A program made the translations under genes and the position numbers. Shown here piece after piece: positions 28,710 through 36,348 of a stretch of DNA of 45,540 nucleotides (within the stretch, counting starts at the first letter, position 1; every line of letters begins with the position of its first letter). The stretch lies in the IMG/VR virus record IMGVR_UViG_3300018080_000043, positions 1 to 45,540 of that record; one strand, 5' to 3'. Under the pieces are notes generated by a model. The model made no database searches and was not told the DNA's origin. It saw only the letters and a program-made list of their open reading frames with translations. This DNA comes from a virus.

Positions 28710-29516
28710 ATGAAACCATCCGAGCTAACAAGAAAGCCTCCAAAGATCCTGATCTACGGCCCTCCAGGCCTCGGCAAGACTTCCCTTTTCATGACCCTTG
28801 GTGAAAAGGCCCAACTCCTCGACCTCGATGGGAATGCCGATGTTGCCCTTGGTCTGAAGGACAACCTCCACGCTGAGAGAATGGAATGCGACGTAAGGCA
28901 AATCCTCGAAGACGACCCAGCCGGAAAGGCTACTGTCTTCGCAAGGGCAAAGAAGTATATCTATGGACTTCCTGGGGAGATCAAAAAAGGAAACTTCCCC
29001 TTCGATGCTTTCGGACTTGATTCCCTCACATCTCTTGCAGTAGCGTGTCAAGACTATGTGATGGCTAACAGCGGGAGGCTAGGCCAGAATCCAGAGATTC
29101 AACACTGGGGCCTTATCATCACTGAGATTGCCAACGTTGTAAAGGCCTTGAAAGGTCTCCCAATCCCAACCTTCATCCTCGCTCACGAAGAAGTGATTGT
29201 CCCCGAGGGTGGTGGAGAGGACAACCTTGCGAAGATCCAAATCGCCATCCCAGGCCGAAAGCTCCCAGGCCAGATCACTCGTCAATTTAGCGAGATCTGG
29301 TACTTGAAGATGCGAGCCTCTGGCCAGGGCAAACACGAAATCTTAATCCAGACCCTCGCCACCCAGATAATCACCTGCCGCTCCGGTCGTGGCCTCGCAA
29401 CTGGTCGAAAGATCGCAACCCTCAATCCCAAGGCCTCCACAACTGACTCTGTGTCGATGTGGATGCTTCTCAAAGAGATTGGATGGATACCAGCGATAAA
29501 GGAGAAAACGAGTTGA
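28710..29516 (+). CDS. Sak4-like RecA-fold ATPase
   Basis: The 268-residue protein has a Walker A G-P-P-G-L-G-K-T-S at residues 17-25, a Walker B-like strand (F-D-A-F-G-L-D-S-L), a sensor strand I-P-T-F-I-L-A-H-E and a final R-S-G-R-G-L region. Size and motifs fit phage Sak4 single-strand annealing ATPases of the AAA_24 type. The following gene is the kind of ssDNA-binding partner often found with them. Together with the nuclease it would form a phage recombination system. Confidence 0.75.
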   Translation: MKPSELTRKPPKILIYGPPGLGKTSLFMTLGEKAQLLDLDGNADVALGLKDNLHAERMECDVRQILEDDPAGKATVFARAKKYIYGLPGEIKKGNFPFDAFGLDSLTSLAVACQDYVMANSGRLGQNPEIQHWGLIITEIANVVKALKGLPIPTFILAHEEVIVPEGGGEDNLAKIQIAIPGRKLPGQITRQFSEIWYLKMRASGQGKHEILIQTLATQIITCRSGRGLATGRKIATLNPKASTTDSVSMWMLLKEIGWIPAIKEKTS

Positions 29517-29584
29517 CCTAGTGTAAAGACCAAAATGAGTGAACCACCTTTGGCTGATCTAATCTTTTCAACAGGAAACAACAA

Positions 29585-29983
29585 ATGTCCCCTTTGATTG
29601 ACCTAAACCTTGACGAGACACCCGATGACATCCCACTGGTCACCCCCGGCGTCAAGACCTTTGATGTCCTAGACATTGAAGTGCAACAGAATGCCGAGGG
29701 AGAAGACGTCCAGGTAGTCTCCCTCCAAGTGAACATGCCAGACACTGAAGACCACGAGCGTCGCCTCTGGGATCGCTTTAACTTCAAGTATGAACAGCAA
29801 CGGGTGAAGTTCAAGCAGTTCTGCAAGTCTGCCGGCATCAGCAGTGGACAGCCCGATTCCGCAGACCTGATCGGTGCCACTGTGAAGGCCATCGTCAAGC
29901 CTCGTACCTATCAGGACAAGGACACCGGCGAGACGATGGAAGCCCGCAACGTCCAGAAGTACCTCTTCGACGCTGAAGGCTAG
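29585..29983 (+). CDS. DUF669-like protein, candidate ssDNA-binding partner
   Basis: The 132-residue protein has an acidic start (N-L-D-E-T-P-D-D-I-P), a beta domain with V-V-S-L-Q-V-N-M-P, then R-L-W-D-R-F-N-F, and a helix with V-K-F-K-Q-F-C-K-S-A-G. It ends A-T-V-K-A-I-V-K-P-R-T-Y-x-D-K-D-T-G-E. This layout is typical of phage DUF669 proteins encoded after Sak4-like ATPases. It would coat or help handle single strands. Confidence 0.65.
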   Translation: MSPLIDLNLDETPDDIPLVTPGVKTFDVLDIEVQQNAEGEDVQVVSLQVNMPDTEDHERRLWDRFNFKYEQQRVKFKQFCKSAGISSGQPDSADLIGATVKAIVKPRTYQDKDTGETMEARNVQKYLFDAEG

Positions 29984-30001
29984 TGACATCCTCCACCTCC
30001 C

Positions 30002-30037
30002 GGACCAGGGGAAGCGAAAGCTCCCTTGGTCCTTTAT
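30002..30037 (+). terminator. Terminator-like hairpin with GAAA loop
   Basis: GGACCA and TGGTCC plus an inner GGG-AGC/GCT-CCC form a near-continuous stem around GAAA, followed by TTTATT. It separates the recombination genes from the ParB-methyltransferase gene. Confidence 0.7.
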
Positions 30038-30056
30038 TCTTGCTAAAGGAGAAAAG

Positions 30057-31331
30057 ATGACCTTCACAGTCCATCTTCGAGACATCATTGTCCCACGTGA
30101 TCGAGCTCGAAAGACCTTCACCCGCATCGCGGAGATGGCAGAGTCCATCAAAAAGCTCGGCTTGATCCATCCAATCGTCGTCGCCCCGGCCGATCAAGAA
30201 GGGAAGTACATCTTGGTGGCTGGAGAACGACGCTACAAAGGTGCGATCCTCGCAGGAGTGGCTGAGGTCCCTGCAACCCTTCGTGAGGATGATCCACTTC
30301 TCCTTGCTGAGATCGAATACGAGGAGAACGTCTGCCGAGCGGACATTTCCTTTGAGGAAGAAGGAGAATGTTTCACTAAGATCCTTGAGCTCCGAAAGCA
30401 GAAGGACAAGAGCTGGAGTATTGAGAAGACAGCGAACCTCCTGAACCGCTCTGTTGGAGATGTAGCCTCTAAGATCAGTATCAACAAGAAGTATAAGGAA
30501 CGTCCTGATCTAAAGGCTGCTTGTGAGGGAATGCCTCTCCATGCAGCGGAGAAAAAGATCAAGCAAATCGAAGAAGCAGAGAAGGTTCAACGGCTCAGGG
30601 ACCAAGGTTCAATTACTCTCTCGACTGACCTCCACCACGGGGATTGTCTCAAGCTCATCAAAAAGGTCGAGACAGCTTCTGTGACAATGCTCTTGACTGA
30701 CCCACCCTATGGCCTTGAAAAGATGGAGGCTCTCCGCAAACCAGGCTCGGATAAGCTGATTGGTCATAGCCTGATGAGTGAGACCCACAACCTTACCCTG
30801 GAGGAAGTCAAGAAGCTCCTAAAGGCCCTTGCACCAGAGTTTCACAGGGTTTTGAAGCCTGGGTCGCACTTCTACATGTTTTGTGGCTTCCAGTACGTTG
30901 GAGATTTCATCGAGTCTCTCAAACCCTATCTTGAGTTCCAGCCTCCTCTCTTGGTATGGGACCGAGGGAAACCCTCATCTCCCGGCTATGGCTACAACTA
31001 TCTCTCAAAGTGTGAGGCCATCATCTATGGTCACAAGCCCCCTCGTGGAAGGCGTCTCAATGAGCAAAAATACAACCTTATTGAGTGTCCCGATGTTCCA
31101 CGGAACCTCCGTCGATACCCCACAGAGAAACCTATCCCACTACTGATGACCCTCATCCAACAGTCGTCAACCCACGGAGACATTGTCCTCGACCCATTTG
31201 CGGGTTCAGCCTCAACACTCGTTGCTGCGAGAAAAGCTGGACGAAAGGCGATTGGGTTCGAGATTGACCATCAAGCTTTTCTAAGGTCTCAACAAAGGCT
31301 CACAGAGCCAGAAAGTGAAGAAACGACATGA
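30057..31331 (+). CDS. ParB-like domain fused to a DNA methyltransferase
   Basis: The 424-residue protein has an N-terminal ParB/Srx-type domain with V-A-G-E-R-R-Y-K-G-A (54-63). An N6-adenine or N4-cytosine methyltransferase follows, with D-P-P-Y at residues 215-218 before the AdoMet site D-P-F-A-G-S-A at about 379, the beta-class order. AAGGAG precedes the start. Such fusions are common in phages and may protect phage DNA from host restriction or control gene expression. Target sequence unknown. Confidence 0.85.
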   Translation: MTFTVHLRDIIVPRDRARKTFTRIAEMAESIKKLGLIHPIVVAPADQEGKYILVAGERRYKGAILAGVAEVPATLREDDPLLLAEIEYEENVCRADISFEEEGECFTKILELRKQKDKSWSIEKTANLLNRSVGDVASKISINKKYKERPDLKAACEGMPLHAAEKKIKQIEEAEKVQRLRDQGSITLSTDLHHGDCLKLIKKVETASVTMLLTDPPYGLEKMEALRKPGSDKLIGHSLMSETHNLTLEEVKKLLKALAPEFHRVLKPGSHFYMFCGFQYVGDFIESLKPYLEFQPPLLVWDRGKPSSPGYGYNYLSKCEAIIYGHKPPRGRRLNEQKYNLIECPDVPRNLRRYPTEKPIPLLMTLIQQSSTHGDIVLDPFAGSASTLVAARKAGRKAIGFEIDHQAFLRSQQRLTEPESEETT

Positions 31332-31678
31332 CGAACTATAAGGTTGTAAATGATCTTCATTCACTTGTTGATGCTGCACAGGCAATCTTCGTTGAGAAGG
31401 ACAACATTATCCATGCGAAGGTCACAATGATAGACGACCTCCAGCACCAGCTTGCCGAGTGCCAGCAGCATGAGCCAAAGACCGTGGGTCTGGAGTATGG
31501 TTACCTCCGAGATGGCATGTCCCTCCGCGACTGGTTCGCGGGGCAGGCGATGGCAAACGTGGTGACGTGGAAGGACTGCGGTGAGCCAGACGAAGTGATA
31601 TCGCTGGCGATTGCCGCCTACGACATCGCCGACGCCATGATCGCCGAGAAGCGACGAAGGGAGGCCAGAGATGACTGA
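31328..31678 (+). CDS. Conserved phage adaptor-type protein (116 aa)
   Basis: The ATG overlaps the previous stop (ATGA). It contains a coiled-coil start (M-I-D-D-L-Q-H-Q-L) and M-S-L-R-D-W-F-A-G-Q-A-M-A, a motif seen in many small phage proteins of unknown role. It opens a higher-GC cassette (31328-32883) whose codon choice differs from the flanks. Confidence 0.65.
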   Translation: MTNYKVVNDLHSLVDAAQAIFVEKDNIIHAKVTMIDDLQHQLAECQQHEPKTVGLEYGYLRDGMSLRDWFAGQAMANVVTWKDCGEPDEVISLAIAAYDIADAMIAEKRRREARDD

Positions 31679-31919
31679 CCCCACACCCGCCGCGATGAGA
31701 GCGGCAGATGAGTTGATTGAATGCATGAATCTGCCAACGAAGTACCGTGATAGGTTGGCTGAACTCATCAACCGTGAGACTACCCTGCCGCAGTTGCTGG
31801 AGGCGTTGCGGAAAATCCGCGACGAGGACTACGGGGAAATCGACGGACGCTTTATCAATAGAGCCCCGCAATGGGTAGCCGGGCAAGCCCTCGCCGATTA
31901 CGAGAAAGGCGGTTCTTGA
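31671..31919 (+). CDS. Hypothetical protein (82 aa)
   Basis: It is helical (A-A-M-R-A-A-D-E-L-I-E and L-P-Q-L-L-E-A-L-R-K-I) with an 8-bp overlap to the previous gene. It belongs to the higher-GC cassette. Unknown function. Confidence 0.6.
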   Translation: MTDPTPAAMRAADELIECMNLPTKYRDRLAELINRETTLPQLLEALRKIRDEDYGEIDGRFINRAPQWVAGQALADYEKGGS

Positions 31920-32203
31920 CGGATAAGGATGTGTCGACGGTGCCCACAGATAAGCTTCCGTGTGGACGAGCCATCGGCGCCATCAAGGCCCTCCGCGAGC
32001 GGGTGGAGGATGCGATTAAATGCTGTGAGCAGATCATCAGGCATAGTGAGCAGATGCCAGATGATGCTGACCCCTTTGATCCTGACGAGGAATATACGTT
32101 CACCTATGAGGACGGCCTGAGAACGGTTGCACAGGTTGTGGTGGATATGTTGAGGGGGCTCGAAGCCGCTACGGCGAAGGAGCAGAGTGATGAACGGTTT
32201 TGA
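31916..32203 (+). CDS. Hypothetical protein (95 aa), probable TTG start
   Basis: The frame is open from 31871, but TTG at 31916 overlaps the previous TGA (TTGA) with AAAGGCGG before it; a GTG at 31931 is the alternative. The product is helical with two adjacent Cys (K-C-C-E-Q) and an acidic turn (D-D-A-D-P-F-D-P-D-E-E). Function unknown. Confidence 0.5.
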   Translation: MTDKDVSTVPTDKLPCGRAIGAIKALRERVEDAIKCCEQIIRHSEQMPDDADPFDPDEEYTFTYEDGLRTVAQVVVDMLRGLEAATAKEQSDERF

Positions 32204-32507
32204 CGCGACTTATTGCTCAGCTAGCAACATCCCGCCGGTGACGCTTGACAACTTGCGAGACACGCTGCGCCAACTCCCGCGCATCCACCACGACCGGATC
32301 ATTTGCTCCTATCTGATCCATAGAAGACTGGCGAAGGTCGCTGTACGGACAATGATGCCAGGTCACTTGTACGGGCTGCCAATCTACGCATATCCATCAG
32401 AGATACGCGCGTTCATCGAGTACCGTGAGTCGAGGGCGCGTGGTGAGCGACCGATGTTTGTGCCGGACGGATCTTCAATCGGAAAGGAGCAGAGTGATGC
32501 CAAGTGA
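32190..32507 (+). CDS. Hypothetical protein (105 aa)
   Basis: The ATG at 32190 is set by GAAGGAGCAGAGTG, which recurs before the next two genes. It has a helix-rich core with H-H-D-R-I-I-C-S-Y-L-I-H-R-R-L and an Arg-rich C-terminus. Family not recognised. Confidence 0.6.
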   Translation: MNGFDATYCSASNIPPVTLDNLRDTLRQLPRIHHDRIICSYLIHRRLAKVAVRTMMPGHLYGLPIYAYPSEIRAFIEYRESRARGERPMFVPDGSSIGKEQSDAK

Positions 32508-32883
32508 TGAGCACAGACATGCTGAGATCAAGACGACGAAAGGGCGGCGAGATGAGGAGATGCGGCGAGCGGCCGAGATGCTGGCCGATGCTGGATTCTA
32601 TGACGACCCTGCGAACAACCTCGACCTCGCGGCGATGAAGGCCCAACAAGCGAAAGACGCCGAACTCGCCGCCCTCCGCAAGCGGGTGGAGGAGTTGGAG
32701 GCTGAACGCGACGAGGCACGTCGTCGCTGTTACTACGCGGCAGATGGTTCGCAATACGGCGTGGTGCTGACATGCCGCAACTGTGGGCAGCAACATCGTG
32801 TATCGTTCTCCGACTACGCATCAGGTAAATATGATATGCCGTGGGTACGACACGAAGCCGCTGAGGCGGAAGGAGCAGAATGA
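32497..32883 (+). CDS. Coiled-coil protein with Cys pair (128 aa)
   Basis: It has the same ribosome-site cassette as its neighbours. Residues 50-77 form a clear coiled coil (A-A-L-R-K-R-V-E-E-L-E-A-E-R-D). The end has C-R-N-C-G-Q-Q-H with one following His, a half zinc ribbon. It overlaps the polymerase start by 4 bp (ATGA). Confidence 0.6.
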   Translation: MPSDEHRHAEIKTTKGRRDEEMRRAAEMLADAGFYDDPANNLDLAAMKAQQAKDAELAALRKRVEELEAERDEARRRCYYAADGSQYGVVLTCRNCGQQHRVSFSDYASGKYDMPWVRHEAAEAEGAE

Positions 32884-35162
32884 GATCCGTCAAACCCATT
32901 GGTCCAACCAACTCCCCCCCTCTCGCCCTCGTGGGTGAGGCCCCAGGACGTGAGGAGGACCTTCGTGGAATCCCCTTCGTGGGAAAGTCAGGCTTTCTCC
33001 TTGACCAAATGCTCTCCAAGATCGGCGTTGGACGAAATGGCTGTTACATCACGAATGTCGCAAACGTCCGTCCTCCAAATAACGACTTCAACTTCTTTCT
33101 CAAGGAGGGAAACGAGCGGATGCTCGCAGATTTTCGCCTTCGACTGTGGAAGGAGATTGAAGAGGTAAAGCCGAAGGTCATCGTAGCCCTCGGAGAACAG
33201 GCAATGGTGTCCCTTATCCAGAAGAAGGGCATCACCAAGTATAGGGGAATGATGTATGAGCGTGATCATCGGCAAGATTACAAACTACGCGTTATCCCAA
33301 CGTTTCACCCTGCGTACGTCCAGAGGATCTATTCGACTCGGCCCATCGTTGAGATGGATCTCGCTAAGGCGTACAGGCAAGCCTTATCCCCATCGACGCC
33401 ACGGGTGGATTTCTTCACCTTCCCATCACTTGATGGGATACTTTGCTGGCTGGCAGAAAGACACTCCCCTGTGTCCGTGGACCTTGAGACTCTCGGTTCG
33501 AAGCTTCACACTCGTTGCATTGGACTAGCTTGGAGCGAGACTGAGGCAATCTCAATCCCCTTGATCCGAGGCGGCAACCATTGCTGGACCGAAGAAGAGG
33601 AGTTTGAGATTCTCTCAGCCCTCCGGGAGTATCTTGAAGACCCTAGTGTGGAGAAGTATTTCCAGAATGCTCCCTTCGACACTACAGTTTTGGCGCGAGA
33701 GTTTGGCGTCAATGTGTCTAATGTCAAACTCGACACTATGTTTGGGCACCATCTACTCTACTCAGAGCTACCTAAGTCGCTCGACTTTCTCACCTCGATC
33801 CATACCGATTTCCCGATGTACTGGGAAAAGACTGGAAGCGACCAAAACAATACTACCTACAACTGCTATGACTGCTGTGTAACGTGGATGGTCGCACAAC
33901 GGGTAGAGGCTGAGCTCAAGGAACGAGATATGTGGGACTTTTACCAGGAGGTAATCCACCCTGCAGTCTTCGCCCTTACCCGAATGCAAAACCGAGGAGT
34001 CCTGATCGACATTGAGGCACGAGAGAGGGTACGGAGAGAGACTGAGGAGAAGATGCTCGGCCATCGAGAATGGCTCTCCGAAGCTGTGGGTAAGGACTTC
34101 AATCCAGGCTCTCCCAAGCAAGTAAAAGAGCTTGTCTATGGAAAGCTCAATCTTCCACCACAAAAGGCTCCTGGGACTCGTTCAATCACCACCCGTGATG
34201 ATGCTCTCCAAGCCCTCAGTCGAAAGTTTCCACAGCACAAGGGACTCATTCAACACATCTTAGAACACCGTTCTCTTCGAGTCCTTTTATCGACCTATAT
34301 AAACGCAGAGCTCACAGATGATCATCGATCAAAGACGTCGTATAATCTGGCTGGAACTGTCACCGGAAGAATATCGTCTAGTAAGACGATTGACGGATAC
34401 GGGGGAAACCTACAGAATATCCCTCGTGGAGACTTCCGTCGAATTTTCCGAGCGGACCCAGGGAAAGTCATCATCAAAGCAGACCTCGAACAGGCCGAGT
34501 TTAGGTGTTTCTGCTGGTTTGCTCCTGTGCCCAGCCTCATTGAAACCTACACGCTGGACAGCCGATACGATATTCACCGCCTCAACGCGTCGATGATTTA
34601 CAATATCCCAGAAGACAAGATCACAAAGACCCAACGCTCAACAGCGAAGAATGGAGTCTACGCGGGCAACTATGGGGCTGGTCCGTTGAAGATGTCTCGC
34701 CTCTACGACATGGATTTCAAACAGGCAAAGATGATCTTGGAGCGGTGGAAGAGGGTACGACCAGAGCTTTTGAGATGGCAAGAAAGGATCAGGGATGAAC
34801 TCCGAGCAACAAGAAAACTACGTAATCCCTTCGGACGGGAGCGAATCTTCTTTGGTCGTATGGACGACGCTACCTTCCGAGCTGCTTACAGCCACACCTG
34901 TCAGTCTACCGTCGCGGATATCATTCTCGAAGCTATTGTAACCCTCGACCAACAAGGAGTTGAGATCCTCCTCCAAGTCCACGACGAGCTAGTGTGTCAG
35001 TGTCCCGAAGAAGAGGTGGAGGAGACCGTGGAGAAAATGAGAAATGCAATGGAGATACCCATTCAAGTACCTGGGGTGGAACAACCCCTTGTAATCCCAG
35101 TGGAAATCTCCGTTGGACCAAACTGGTACGACGTAAAGCCTTGGGGCCAAGATGCCTCCTGA
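32880..35162 (+). CDS. DNA polymerase A with N-terminal uracil-DNA glycosylase-like domain
   Basis: The protein has 760 residues. Residues 1-165 resemble a family 4-type UDG domain: G-E-A-P-G-R-E-E-D at 19-27, P-F-V-G-K-S-G at 32-38, N-V-A-N-V-R-P-P at 59-66. Next is a 3'-5' exonuclease (D201/E203 in S-V-D-L-E-T; D267; Y327-x3-D331). The family A polymerase has motif A D535-L-E-Q-A-E, motif B R586/K590/Y594/Y598 and motif C H701-D-E. Tyr594 occupies the position of E. coli Pol I F762, as in T7. It is the phage replicase. Confidence 0.92.
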   Translation: MRSVKPIGPTNSPPLALVGEAPGREEDLRGIPFVGKSGFLLDQMLSKIGVGRNGCYITNVANVRPPNNDFNFFLKEGNERMLADFRLRLWKEIEEVKPKVIVALGEQAMVSLIQKKGITKYRGMMYERDHRQDYKLRVIPTFHPAYVQRIYSTRPIVEMDLAKAYRQALSPSTPRVDFFTFPSLDGILCWLAERHSPVSVDLETLGSKLHTRCIGLAWSETEAISIPLIRGGNHCWTEEEEFEILSALREYLEDPSVEKYFQNAPFDTTVLAREFGVNVSNVKLDTMFGHHLLYSELPKSLDFLTSIHTDFPMYWEKTGSDQNNTTYNCYDCCVTWMVAQRVEAELKERDMWDFYQEVIHPAVFALTRMQNRGVLIDIEARERVRRETEEKMLGHREWLSEAVGKDFNPGSPKQVKELVYGKLNLPPQKAPGTRSITTRDDALQALSRKFPQHKGLIQHILEHRSLRVLLSTYINAELTDDHRSKTSYNLAGTVTGRISSSKTIDGYGGNLQNIPRGDFRRIFRADPGKVIIKADLEQAEFRCFCWFAPVPSLIETYTLDSRYDIHRLNASMIYNIPEDKITKTQRSTAKNGVYAGNYGAGPLKMSRLYDMDFKQAKMILERWKRVRPELLRWQERIRDELRATRKLRNPFGRERIFFGRMDDATFRAAYSHTCQSTVADIILEAIVTLDQQGVEILLQVHDELVCQCPEEEVEETVEKMRNAMEIPIQVPGVEQPLVIPVEISVGPNWYDVKPWGQDAS

Positions 35163-36348
35163 GATTGAATCAAACTTCCTCTCGAAGTTTACAAGCCTCT
35201 TCGAGAACACCGAGGTTCCTGAACGCTTCGCCATGTGGAGTGGTATCGCCTGCGTCGCCGCTATGCTTGAACGGCGAATCTGGATTGACATGAGCATCTT
35301 CACGATCTACCCAAACATGTTTATCGTGTTTGTGGCAGACTCAGGAAGGATGCGAAAGGGAGCTGCGATCATAATGACGCAGAAGCTCCTCTCGAGGGTT
35401 GATCCAGGGCCAAGGATCGTCGCACAAAAGTGTACCCCCGAAGCCCTCATTGATGCCCTTCGTATCATTCGTTCCGATGAACAAGACAAGTTGCTAAAGG
35501 AGAGCTGTGGTGGGATTGTCATCGCGGAAGAACTCGTGTCGTTCCTTAATAAAGACACCTATGAGCGTGGACTTGGAACTCTCCTTATTGAGCTGTGGAA
35601 CTGTGCCGATAAATTCGAGTATCGAACTCGAAATCGACCCGTCGAGGAGCTCCACTACAGCCACCTCACCCTTCTCGGAGCCACAACCGTCCACAATCTT
35701 CGTGGGGCGATACCAATTCAAGCTATGGGTGACGGATTTACTTCCAGAGTCTTGTTTGTGTATGTTGATCAAATGCCAACCCCCGTACCACGACCCCGAC
35801 AAAGTGCCGCCTTTCGTCGTACTCAGGAGGAGCTAATCCGACATCTCCAATCCCTCTCCTCCCTCCAGGGCGAGGTTACCTTCACGCCTGATGCTGAGAG
35901 ATTCTTCGACGAGGAATATGAGGAATACTTCTACGAGAGTACAAAGATGGACCCACAGTTCCATGCTTATGCCTCTCGTCGAGACAAGCATCTCTTGAAG
36001 GTTGCGATGTGCTTAATGGCAGCCGAAGGGAGTGGAAACCTTTTCCTTGATGTCCACCACCTTCAAGGAGCAAAGGTTGCACTGGAAGACCTTGAGGCCG
36101 AACTCCCAACAGTCTTCAATCGCATCATTATGACTGAGACTGGCTCGATGACGGATCGAGTGTTGAGGACGATCCAGGCCGCACCTGAAGGGGCAATTAC
36201 AAGGTCAGAACTCCAAAGGCGTTTCTCACACCAGATGAATGCATTTGAGCTTGGGAAGATCATCCAAACCCTCACTCAGTCGAGACAGATTCGGTTGGAT
36301 ACGATAGGAGGGGAGCTCATGTATAAGGCCATCAAGGGGCCTTCTTAG
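35152..36348 (+). CDS. DUF3987-like replication protein (P-loop, degenerate Walker A)
   Basis: The 398-residue protein begins 11 bp inside the polymerase end. A strand M-F-I-V-F-V-A-D-S-G is followed by R-M-R-K-G-A where DUF3987-type proteins normally have the lysine and Ser/Thr of a P-loop; here the Ser/Thr is Gly. A Walker B-like strand G-G-I-V-I-A-E-E-L and L-L-G-A-T-T-V follow. The C-terminal 80 residues look like a winged helix. It probably serves as replication helicase or primase-associated ATPase. The last 17 bp overlap the convergent ejection gene. Confidence 0.65.
   Translation: MPPEIESNFLSKFTSLFENTEVPERFAMWSGIACVAAMLERRIWIDMSIFTIYPNMFIVFVADSGRMRKGAAIIMTQKLLSRVDPGPRIVAQKCTPEALIDALRIIRSDEQDKLLKESCGGIVIAEELVSFLNKDTYERGLGTLLIELWNCADKFEYRTRNRPVEELHYSHLTLLGATTVHNLRGAIPIQAMGDGFTSRVLFVYVDQMPTPVPRPRQSAAFRRTQEELIRHLQSLSSLQGEVTFTPDAERFFDEEYEEYFYESTKMDPQFHAYASRRDKHLLKVAMCLMAAEGSGNLFLDVHHLQGAKVALEDLEAELPTVFNRIIMTETGSMTDRVLRTIQAAPEGAITRSELQRRFSHQMNAFELGKIIQTLTQSRQIRLDTIGGELMYKAIKGPS
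36325..36343. terminator. Candidate bidirectional hairpin between convergent blocks
   Basis: AAGGCC and GGCCTT pair across ATCAAGG at the junction where rightward and leftward genes meet tail to tail. The T-run is short on both strands, so this is only a candidate. Confidence 0.35.
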
